Shown piece by piece: positions 57,135 to 64,000 of a stretch of DNA of 64,000 bases. Every line of letters begins with the position of its first letter. Position 1 is the first letter of the stretch. Below the pieces are notes generated by a model. The model saw only the letters and a program-made list of their open reading frames with translations. It made no database searches and was not told where the DNA came from. The DNA is from Sutcliffiella horikoshii (GTDB taxonomy: Bacteria; Bacillota; Bacilli; Bacillales; Bacillaceae_I). The position numbers and the translations under genes are program-made. The stretch spans positions 248,001 to 312,000 of the forward strand of contig NZ_RXZI01000003.1 of NCBI RefSeq assembly GCF_021991925.1, in the 5' to 3' direction.

Positions 57135-58271
57135 ATGGATAAACTGTTACTTTCAAAAAAGAGAATGTCGGAAATTGTGGGATGGTCTGAAGCGAATGGT
57201 CGTAGGTGGGTTAAACATTTTAAAGAGTACATCCCAGAAGATTTGTCTGGTACTAGAGTTATGTACACTTCAGAATCGTTACGAATAATGAAGCTACTAA
57301 AAAGGTTGAATGAAGAAGGACTTAACATTGCTGAAATTAAGCAGATTTTTTCAGACGAAGGGATTCCTAGGAATAAAAAGGAGGAAAAGCTTCTCTTGAA
57401 TAAATTTAGTACTAACAATTTAATAAAAAATGTTAAAGAAACAATTCCTTCAATTAAAGATATGATGATTCCATATTTACATATGATTAAAGACGGAAAG
57501 GCTTACCCTGCAAGTGAAATAACAGAAAGACTAGTAAGTCATTTTCATTTAACAGATGAACAGCAAGTCATGAAGTATGAAAATACATCTGATATTATCT
57601 TTTTATCTAGAGTTAGAAGTGTAAGGTATAGTCTTAAAAAAGAAAACTATATCGAGGAAGTAAATAAACTAACTTACCAAATTACATCCGAAGGACTTGA
57701 ATTATTAGGTGAAAATAAGCATGAAATTGAAGAAGAGATAGAAGAACTAGAAAAAGTTGTTGATCCACTCACTATCGTTAAGGAAAAGTTAGATGAATTA
57801 AAGCAGGAATTAGCAGAAACATTATTAAAACAATTGCGAAATGTTCATTGGATAAAGTTTGAAGATATTGTAATTGAGTTACTGACTGTCATGGGATATG
57901 GTGATGGAAAAGTTACTCAACGAACGAATGATGAAGGATTGGACGGGGTAATTAAAGAAGATAAATTAGGCCTTGATAATATATATGTTCAAGCGAAACG
58001 ATATGGGGCAACTAATTCTGTAGGAAGGGACGTCGTACAAAGTTTTTCTGGAGCCTTAGACGGAAAAGGTGCAAGGAAAGGAGTATTTATTACTACTTCG
58101 TATTTTACAGATAATGCAAAACAATATGCGGAATGCTTAGATGCGAAAAAGATAATATTAATTGATGGAAAACAGTTGGCAAAATTAATGATTGACCACA
58201 ATGTAGGTGTAGATATTAGTCATACTTTTGTTATTAAAAGCATTGATTATGATTATTTCAAAGATGAATAA
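57135..58271 (+). CDS. Mrr-type restriction endonuclease with N-terminal MerR-like HTH
   Basis: A 378-residue three-part protein. Residues 1-80 resemble a MerR winged helix (LLSKKRMSEIVGWSEANGRR, ESLRIMKLLKRLNEEGLNIA). Residues about 105-200 match the Mrr N-terminal winged helix (YLHMIKDGKAYPASEITERL). Residues 240-365 are the Mrr nuclease, with PD-(D/E)XK residues Asp270 in EGLDGVI and Gln286-x-Lys288 in YVQAKRYG. It is AT-richer than its neighbours and sits in otherwise conserved synteny, suggesting transfer. No methylase is adjacent. Confidence 0.85.
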   Translation: MDKLLLSKKRMSEIVGWSEANGRRWVKHFKEYIPEDLSGTRVMYTSESLRIMKLLKRLNEEGLNIAEIKQIFSDEGIPRNKKEEKLLLNKFSTNNLIKNVKETIPSIKDMMIPYLHMIKDGKAYPASEITERLVSHFHLTDEQQVMKYENTSDIIFLSRVRSVRYSLKKENYIEEVNKLTYQITSEGLELLGENKHEIEEEIEELEKVVDPLTIVKEKLDELKQELAETLLKQLRNVHWIKFEDIVIELLTVMGYGDGKVTQRTNDEGLDGVIKEDKLGLDNIYVQAKRYGATNSVGRDVVQSFSGALDGKGARKGVFITTSYFTDNAKQYAECLDAKKIILIDGKQLAKLMIDHNVGVDISHTFVIKSIDYDYFKDE

Positions 58272-58301
58272 TTAGTTAAGTTAATAATTATTTAATAGAT
58301 A

Positions 58302-58332
58302 AAAAACTCATGCTGGTGGCTGAGTTTTTTAT
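58302..58332 (+). terminator. Terminator after the mrr gene
   Basis: AAAAAACTCA and TGAGTTTTTT pair around ten bases. Confidence 0.8.
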
Positions 58333-58374
58333 TTTTAATAAGTTTGTTATCTCAAAAAAGTCGTGGTAACCAAT

Positions 58375-58502
58375 GTTGATTGGAGTGGAAGGCGCGAAGA
58401 CTCCTACGGGAGGAAGGGACATGGGAGACCCCGCAAGGCGCAAGCCTGAGGAGGCTCCCGGACCGCCCGTGGAAAGCGTAGCGCCTAAAACGGAAATCAA
58501 CA
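58375..58502 (+). repeat. Dispersed structured repeat, copy 8
   Basis: 128 bp with ends GTTGATT / AATCAAC. Outer helix GGCGC / GCGCC, left hairpin CTCC-TACG-GGAG, inner helix GGGAG / CTCCC with tip AGGC-GCAA-GCCT. Same length as copy 1 without gaps. Confidence 0.9.
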
Positions 58503-58555
58503 GGCTAGTGTACCTAGTGCTGGGTTTAATACTTAATAACCAGTTTACTCCATCT

Positions 58556-59860
58556 TTATTTATTCACAGTCTTTTGCAACAATGTCTCGGTCAACATGGA
58601 CAAGCCCACAGCCGATTGGTTGATTTCTTTAAAGGAATTCACAATGATATCTAGGTCCGCTTTGTTTTTATTGAAGCGGTCAAGGTAGTTGTCCATTTCC
58701 ATTTTGACGGTGACAATTCCACCCTTTACTTGGACGACATTCTGTTGGGACTGTGCGGTCACTTTGTGCATGGACGACATCATGCTCGTTACATTTGTAA
58801 TTTGCTGGTCACTCTTATCAATCAGCACTTTGATCTTGCTGCTAAGATCCTTCGAGCTTTCCGCAAGCTTTCGTACCTCACTGGCCACCACCGCAAAACC
58901 ACGGCCTTCGTCACCTGCACGGGCTGCTTCAATGGAAGCGTTCAGGGCAAGTAGGTTTGTTTGATCGGCGATATTATCAATTCCCTGGGTCATCGTGATG
59001 ATCTCTTCGGAAACAGCTTTCAAGGTATGCATTTCTTCCAATGACTGGCTGACTTCCTTCATGACTTTTTCAAAATTTCCTACCATCTTTTCCATCTGTT
59101 TTTCATTGTCATTTGTTAGATGCAAAAGGTTTTGACTGCTTTTCTGGGTCAAGTCTGTGTCCTTCAACACTTCTTCCGCTTTCAAAGTAACGGTTTGGAT
59201 GGTCTCTTCCGTCTCTGTCACAGTTCCTGCGACCTCTTCACTGATTTTTGTCAATTCGCCTTGTAGGGTGCGATTTGCTTCATTTGCCTGTTCTAGCAGG
59301 TCGATCCGTACATGGATGTATTCTTCCACCACAAGCTGGGAATCAAGGTTGATGATATGTGTCAAGGCGGTCAAGGTTGTCACAAGTTCCTTGGGGGAAT
59401 CCTGAAATAACTCTACCACTTTAGGAAGCAAGAGTGTTTGCATGGCCGAGTACGTTGCCAAAAACCAAGTAACCGGAAGATGGACACCGTTATGGGTTTG
59501 TCCAATTCTTTTTCTCATCTTGAAAAAATCTTCATCGAGTTTTCCACTCAATAGACTTTGAAAATATTGTACAAATACAGCCTTCAGTCTTTCTTTGTTA
59601 GAATTACTGGTGGCAACGCGCTTCATGGGAGGTTGTTTATAGAGGTGTTCAAGAACTTTTTCAAGTACCTCATCCAATAGTTCAAAAACAACCGGCTTGG
59701 CATTCTGTAAAGCTTGCAGGTGTTCTTTTGTGAATCCCATATAATAAAGGCGGCTTGCCAAATCAGCATCCTTTGATAGAGAGATGACCGTTTGTTTGTC
59801 TGGAAACTGCATGGCGGCAGTATAAGGAACCTTTTTACTTTTTTGCATAAATGAAATCAT
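58556..59860 (-). CDS. HemAT-like heme aerotaxis transducer
   Basis: A 434-residue soluble chemoreceptor. Residues about 25-190 are a globin-coupled-sensor domain with a likely proximal heme His in [15 protein letters not shown]; residues 200-434 are an MCP signalling domain with the CheA/CheW tip [41 protein letters not shown] (given as the segment near residues 300-340). No transmembrane helix or HAMP domain, as in HemAT, which senses oxygen. ATG 59860 follows AAAGGAG; the frame is open to 59899. Not part of the B. subtilis order here. Confidence 0.9.
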   Translation of the reverse strand: MISFMQKSKKVPYTAAMQFPDKQTVISLSKDADLASRLYYMGFTKEHLQALQNAKPVVFELLDEVLEKVLEHLYKQPPMKRVATSNSNKERLKAVFVQYFQSLLSGKLDEDFFKMRKRIGQTHNGVHLPVTWFLATYSAMQTLLLPKVVELFQDSPKELVTTLTALTHIINLDSQLVVEEYIHVRIDLLEQANEANRTLQGELTKISEEVAGTVTETEETIQTVTLKAEEVLKDTDLTQKSSQNLLHLTNDNEKQMEKMVGNFEKVMKEVSQSLEEMHTLKAVSEEIITMTQGIDNIADQTNLLALNASIEAARAGDEGRGFAVVASEVRKLAESSKDLSSKIKVLIDKSDQQITNVTSMMSSMHKVTAQSQQNVVQVKGGIVTVKMEMDNYLDRFNKNKADLDIIVNSFKEINQSAVGLSMLTETLLQKTVNK

Positions 59861-59965
59861 GTGTGTCTCCTTTAGAGTAGGAATTGGTAGAATATTCATA
59901 TCTTTATGTATTATTATGGATGAAAAGAGGGAAATAAGCTATAAGGAATGTGTCGATGGACAAAA

Positions 59966-59998
59966 TAAAAACTGCCACAGGTTATGCGGCAGTTTTTG
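59966..59998. terminator. Bidirectional terminator beside the small membrane gene
   Basis: AAAAACTGCC and GGCAGTTTTT pair around a 13-base loop, ending seven bases from the stop of the 60005-60193 gene. Confidence 0.85.
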
Positions 59999-60004
59999 AA
60001 TGAA

Positions 60005-60193
60005 CTAAATCCATTCCAAATGAAAGCAGATGGCGATGACAATGCAAATGGCCAAGATTAGAACGTCAAAGGTTGTGGGAAGAAAGATGGTACGTATTCC
60101 CTGAAACACACAAATAGGAATAATGAATTGCGCACATACACCTCGAACCTGTCTCAGCCAAGGCGGCAAGGAATAGGGGTTGTATTTCCGCAT
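60005..60193 (-). CDS. Small hypothetical membrane protein
   Basis: A 62-residue protein starting MRKYNPYSLPPWLRQVRG, a polar Pro/aromatic start, followed by two hydrophobic helices (about residues 20-38 and 42-60). ATG 60193 has a near-perfect AAAGGAGGT six bases upstream, and a terminator lies right after the stop, so it is very probably real. I do not know a function. Confidence 0.75.
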   Translation of the reverse strand: MRKYNPYSLPPWLRQVRGVCAQFIIPICVFQGIRTIFLPTTFDVLILAICIVIAICFHLEWI

Positions 60194-60325
60194 AAGGTAC
60201 CTCCTTTAAGCACACTTTTCTCGAAGTATATATACCTAAGATATGATTGTGAGCAGAAAATAGTGCCCAATTCGGAACAAATATTTAAATTTGTGCATAA
60301 CTTAATAAAAAATTGGAGAAGCTTA

Positions 60326-60355
60326 TTGACTATTAGCATATCCTTTATGTAACAT
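60326..60355 (+). promoter_or_regulatory. valS leader promoter
   Basis: TTGACT (60326-60331), 18 bases, TAACAT (60350-60355) with TG before it, upstream of the T-box. Confidence 0.55.
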
Positions 60356-60369
60356 AGTAAGGTAATAAG

Positions 60370-60645
60370 ATAAAGAACAAATACAGTGACAGGGAAGAGT
60401 ACAATGCCTGGCTCCTTTAGAGAGGGAAACCATTAGCTGAAAGGTTTCTCAGGATAGTCGGATTGGAAGGTCGCCCTCGAGTAGTTTCAGCGAACGCGTT
60501 ATGTTTAGTAGTTGAAACCGGTGGAGAGCCGTTAACAGATTTGAGTGTACAGGGGATAGTGTATCTGTTTTTACCCTGTAAAAAAAGGTGGTACCGCGAA
60601 ACTTAACTCCTTTCGTCCTTTTATTTGGATGAAGGGAGTTTTTTA
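60370..60645 (+). ncRNA. T-box leader of valS
   Basis: Contains the GGGAAGAGTA stem-I base motif (60394), the exact T-box core AGGTGGTACCGCG (60587-60599) and a terminator AACTCCTTTCGTCC / GGATGAAGGGAGTT with T run (60605-60645). A candidate specifier codon is GTC (valine) at 60457-60459 in GATAGTCGG, read by eye without folding. Uncharged tRNA-Val should stabilise the antiterminator and switch valS on. Confidence 0.93.
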
Positions 60646-60665
60646 TTATGGTTTTGAAGTTCCAT

Positions 60666-60795
60666 AGCTGGTGATTGGAGCGAAAGGCGCAGACTCCGGC
60701 GGGAGGTAGCGGTAGACTTGAGACCCCACAGGCGGAGCCGAGGAGGCTCAAGCACCGCCCCGCGGAAAGCGAAGCCTGGCGGGGAAATCAACAGC
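60666..60795 (+). repeat. Dispersed structured repeat, copy 9
   Basis: Lies between the T-box terminator and the valS ribosome-binding site, so it is part of the valS mRNA leader. Outer helix AGGC / GCCT, left hairpin CTCCGGCGGGAG, inner helix CTTGAG / CTCAAG with tip GGC-GGA-GCC. Right end AATCAACAGC intact; left end AGCTGGTGATT has one change. Confidence 0.9.
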
Positions 60796-60841
60796 GGTGG
60801 TAAACAGAACCATTTTCTATAAGAGAATAGGAGGAATCAGG

Positions 60842-63490
60842 ATGGAAATGAATGAAGTAAACCTTCCGACTAAATACGATCCACAAACAATCGAAAAAAA
60901 CCGTTATCAATACTGGCTGGACGGCCGCTTTTTTGAAGCGACAAACGACCAGGACAAAACACCATATACAATCGTTATCCCACCACCAAACGTAACGGGA
61001 CGCCTTCACTTAGGTCACGCATGGGACACTACCTTGCAAGACATCATCACGCGCATGAAGCGTATGCAAGGCTTTGACGTTCTTTGGTTGCCTGGAATGG
61101 ACCATGCTGGAATCGCGACACAAGCGAAAGTAGACGAAAAGCTTCGTAACCAAGGAATCAACCGTTATGATCTTGGCCGTGAAAAATTCATGGAAGAAGC
61201 GTGGAAGTGGAAAGACGAATACGCAAAACATATTCGTGAACAATGGTCCAAGCTGGGTCTTGGTCTGGACTACAGCCGCGAGCGCTTCACATTGGATGAA
61301 GGGTTATCTAAAGCAGTAAACGAAGTATTCGTATCGCTTTATAAAAAAGGACTTATTTACCGTGGGGAATATATCATTAACTGGGACCCTGCAACGAAAA
61401 CGGCTCTTTCTGATATCGAGGTAATTCACCAAGATGTTCAAGGTGCTTTCTATCATATGAGATATCCACTAACTGACGGTTCCGGCCACATTGAAATCGC
61501 AACAACGCGTCCGGAGACGATGCTTGGAGATACTGCAGTTGCGGTTCATCCAGAAGACGAGCGCTACAAGCACTTGATCGGGAAAATGGTAACATTGCCT
61601 ATCACTGGCCGTGAGATTCCAATCGTTGCAGATGATTATGTAGATATGGAATTTGGTTCCGGTGCAGTGAAAATTACACCTGCACATGACCCGAACGACT
61701 TTGAAATTGGAAACCGTCATAACTTGGAGCGAATCTTGGTTATGCACGAAGATGGCAGTATGAACGAGAAAGCTGGCAAATACAATGGTATGGACCGTTT
61801 TGAATGCCGTAAGCAGCTTGTAAAAGACCTGCAAGAAAGTGGCGTTCTTTTCAAAATTGAAGAGCATATGCATTCTGTTGGTCATAGTGAGCGTAGTGGC
61901 GCAGTTGTTGAACCATACCTTTCTACACAATGGTTCGTTAAGATGCAGCCTCTAGCAGATAAAGCGATAGACCTTCAGTCCCAAGAAGACAAAGTTAATT
62001 TCGTACCAAACCGCTTTGAAAACACTTATATGCGCTGGATGGAAAATATCCGCGACTGGTGTATCTCCCGTCAGCTATGGTGGGGCCACCGTATTCCGGC
62101 TTGGTATCATAAAGAAACAGGAGAAATCCATGTTGACCATAACCCGCCGGAGGATATCGAAAATTGGGAACAGGATACAGACGTACTTGATACATGGTTC
62201 AGTTCTGCATTATGGCCGTTCTCTACAATGGGCTGGCCGGAAACAGAATCACTGGACTACCAACGTTACTATCCAACAAATACCTTAGTAACAGGGTATG
62301 ATATCATTTTCTTCTGGGTTTCCCGTATGATTTTCCAAGGGTTAGAATTTACAGGCGAGCGTCCTTTTAAAGATGTTCTCATCCATGGGCTGGTTCGTGA
62401 CGAGCAGGGCCGCAAGATGAGTAAATCCCTTGGTAACGGTGTGGATCCAATGGAAGTTATCGAAAAGTACGGGGCGGATTCCCTGCGTTACTTCCTATCA
62501 ACAGGAAGCTCTCCTGGTCAAGATTTACGCTTCAGCTATGAAAAAGTGGAGTCCACTTGGAACTTTGCCAACAAGATCTGGAACGCATCCCGTTTTGCAC
62601 TGATGAATATGGGCGATATGAAGTTCGAAGATATCGATTTGAGCGGAGAGAAATCCGTTGCAGACAAATGGATTTTGACTCGTCTAAACGAAACAATCGA
62701 GACTGTAACCAAGCTTGCTGAGAAGTATGAGTTCGGTGAAGTGGGCCGTGCGCTTTACAACTTCATCTGGGATGATTTCTGTGACTGGTATATCGAAATG
62801 GCGAAAATTCCATTGTACAGCGAAGATGAAGCGGCGAAAAAGACAACACGCTCTATTTTGGCTTACGTATTGGATAACACCATGCGCCTGTTGCATCCGT
62901 TCATGCCATTCATCACAGAGGAGATCTGGCAGCAGCTTCCTCACGAAGGCGAGTCCATCACCCTTGCAAAATGGCCGGAAGTTCGTGATGATCTGACAGA
63001 CAAGGAAGCGGCAGCGGATATGCGTTTACTTGTAGACATCATCCGCAGCGTACGTAACGTTCGTGCAGAAGTGAACACGCCAATGAGCAAACAGGTTAAA
63101 TTGCTTGTAAAAGCGAAAACATCCGAGATTGCCGGCAAGCTTGAAAGCAACCGTTCTTATCTAGATCGTTTCTGTAACCCTAGCGAGCTGTTGATCGGAA
63201 CTGATGTTGCGTTGGATGGCGGCGAGAAGGCGATGACAGCAGTGGTAACTGGAGCAGAATTGATTCTTCCTCTGCAAGGACTGATCAATATTGATGAAGA
63301 AATCGCTCGTCTAAACAAGGAGCTTGCGAAGCTTGATAAAGAAGTGGAGCGTGTGCAGAAGAAGCTTTCTAATCAAGGCTTCATTGCGAAAGCACCTGCG
63401 AATGTCATTGAAGAAGAGAAAGCGAAAGAAAAAGATTATGTAGAAAAGCGTGATGCTGTTCAAACTCGTATTGATGAGTTGAAGGGGTAA
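60842..63490 (+). CDS. valS: Valyl-tRNA synthetase
   Basis: Class I synthetase charging tRNA-Val. The 882-residue protein has the HIGH motif as HLGHAWD (in [18 protein letters not shown], about residue 51), the CP1 editing domain ([17 protein letters not shown]), the KMSKS motif as [11 protein letters not shown] (about residue 525) and a C-terminal coiled coil typical of ValRS. ATG 60842 follows AGGAGG. Controlled by the T-box upstream. Codon use is biased, as in highly expressed genes. Confidence 0.97.
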   Translation: MEMNEVNLPTKYDPQTIEKNRYQYWLDGRFFEATNDQDKTPYTIVIPPPNVTGRLHLGHAWDTTLQDIITRMKRMQGFDVLWLPGMDHAGIATQAKVDEKLRNQGINRYDLGREKFMEEAWKWKDEYAKHIREQWSKLGLGLDYSRERFTLDEGLSKAVNEVFVSLYKKGLIYRGEYIINWDPATKTALSDIEVIHQDVQGAFYHMRYPLTDGSGHIEIATTRPETMLGDTAVAVHPEDERYKHLIGKMVTLPITGREIPIVADDYVDMEFGSGAVKITPAHDPNDFEIGNRHNLERILVMHEDGSMNEKAGKYNGMDRFECRKQLVKDLQESGVLFKIEEHMHSVGHSERSGAVVEPYLSTQWFVKMQPLADKAIDLQSQEDKVNFVPNRFENTYMRWMENIRDWCISRQLWWGHRIPAWYHKETGEIHVDHNPPEDIENWEQDTDVLDTWFSSALWPFSTMGWPETESLDYQRYYPTNTLVTGYDIIFFWVSRMIFQGLEFTGERPFKDVLIHGLVRDEQGRKMSKSLGNGVDPMEVIEKYGADSLRYFLSTGSSPGQDLRFSYEKVESTWNFANKIWNASRFALMNMGDMKFEDIDLSGEKSVADKWILTRLNETIETVTKLAEKYEFGEVGRALYNFIWDDFCDWYIEMAKIPLYSEDEAAKKTTRSILAYVLDNTMRLLHPFMPFITEEIWQQLPHEGESITLAKWPEVRDDLTDKEAAADMRLLVDIIRSVRNVRAEVNTPMSKQVKLLVKAKTSEIAGKLESNRSYLDRFCNPSELLIGTDVALDGGEKAMTAVVTGAELILPLQGLINIDEEIARLNKELAKLDKEVERVQKKLSNQGFIAKAPANVIEEEKAKEKDYVEKRDAVQTRIDELKG

Positions 63491-63508
63491 GAGCTTTTCG
63501 GTGAAAAG

Positions 63509-63557
63509 ATCCTGGGTAGCCTGTCCTTCTTGAGGGGAGGTTGCTTGGGATTTTTTT
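63509..63557 (+). terminator. Terminator after valS
   Basis: ATCCTGGGTAGCCTGTCC pairs imperfectly with GGGGAGGTTGCTTGGGAT, then seven T. Confidence 0.7.
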
Positions 63558-63631
63558 AGTTGGAGTGCGGTTTAGTTGGGTGGCTGGTGATGGAAGTAGG
63601 AGGAAGTGAAGGATGTCGATTTATGTCGAAA

Positions 63632-63980
63632 GGTAGAACTTCTTGAGAAAGTGGTAGAACTTCTTGAGAAAGTGGTAGAACTTCTTGAGAAAGTGGTAGA
63701 ACTTCTTGATAAAGTGGTAGAACTTCAGGCGAAAGAGGTAGAACCTCATGCAAAAGTGGTAGAACTTCATGCGAAAGTGGTAGAACCTCCTGCGGAAGTG
63801 GTAGAACCTCGTGCAGAAGCGGTAGAACCTCGTGCGGAAGGGGTAGAACTTCATGCGGAAGTGGTAGAATGTAGCCAGTGAACGGTAGAACCTCATCCTG
63901 TAGTGGTAGAAGTGGCATACTAAACAGTAGAAATTGGCCTGGGAAATTGAGAAGCGAGCCGGGAAATTAAGAGTGCCCCA
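63632..63980. repeat. Array of about 16 units of 21 bp (GGTAGAAC type)
   Basis: GGTAGAAC or a one- to three-base variant starts every 21 bases without a slip: 63632, 63653, 63674 and so on to 63905, then weaker units at 63926, 63947 and 63968. The first four units are almost identical (GTGGTAGAACTTCTTGAG), later ones diverge (CCTCATGC, CCTCGTGCGG). The first half is kept, the second half varies. Because 21 is a multiple of three, several frames stay open on both strands; this explains the apparent heptad-repeat proteins. Nothing else is visible between valS and the window end. Confidence 0.93.
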
Positions 63981-64000
63981 GAATCCCAACCGCCCCCCTC

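Noticed and set aside
63556-63918. Minus-strand open frame of HEVLPL-type repeats
   Set aside because: It is the reverse reading of the 21-bp array; a period divisible by three keeps all frames open, and no good ribosome-binding site precedes it.
63632-63980. Possible CRISPR array
   Set aside because: Units of 21 bp with an 8-11-base conserved part are far too short for repeats and spacers, the variable parts resemble each other, and no cas genes are near.

Overview
The window is a contiguous piece of a Bacillaceae chromosome, and its gene order closely follows the Bacillus subtilis rnhC-to-valS region: rnhC, zapA, yshB, polX, mutS2, yshE, lcfA, fadR, fadB, etfB, etfA, trxA, uvrC, lysC, yslB, sdhCAB, ysmA, gerE, a marR-family gene, racE, gerM, rph, ysnA, ysnB, a tRNA-Arg, ysoA, tig, clpX, lonB, lonA, engB, hemAXCDBL, spoVID, ysxE and valS. 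gerE, gerM, lonB, spoVID and ysxE mark an endospore former. I infer a Bacillus-like genus near but outside the B. subtilis/B. cereus groups; the species cannot be fixed from the sequence alone. Family and synteny statements come from memory of B. subtilis proteins, not from a search.

Layout. 0-10 kb: DNA repair, replication and division genes, plus a divergent envelope-stress operon (pspA-ydjGHI type) behind a sigma-W-like promoter. 10-12 kb: a KhtT/KhtU-type K+/H+ antiporter. 12-18 kb: fatty-acid beta-oxidation (lcfA, fadR, fadB, etfBA) and thioredoxin. 18-27 kb: uvrC, lysC under a lysine riboswitch, yslB and the succinate dehydrogenase operon. 27-32 kb: sporulation and germination regulators, glutamate racemase, RNase PH and nucleotide clean-up. 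32-35.5 kb: tRNA-Arg(UCU) preceded by a broken tRNA copy, a TPR protein and trigger factor. 35.8-42.7 kb: ClpX, LonB, LonA and the GTPase EngB. 42.9-46.7 kb: an AlaX editing protein and a polar amino-acid ABC transporter, which appear to be insertions relative to B. subtilis. 47.7-54 kb: the hemAXCDBL operon (glutamyl-tRNA to uroporphyrinogen III precursors). 54.6-57 kb: spore coat assembly. 57-60 kb: accessory genes (an HTH-Mrr fusion, a HemAT-like globin sensor, a small membrane protein). 60-63.5 kb: valS behind a T-box leader.

Two kinds of intergenic DNA are not explained by genes. First, nine copies and one half copy of a ~128-bp element recur between genes. Aligning them by eye shows compensatory changes in at least three paired segments, which points to a conserved folded structure. 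Second, four arrays of strictly periodic 20- or 21-bp units (18.4, 22.2, 54.2 and 63.6 kb) keep their spacing almost exactly while about half of each unit varies. A promoter-driven tRNA fragment plus a folded insert ahead of the intact tRNA-Arg is a third oddity.
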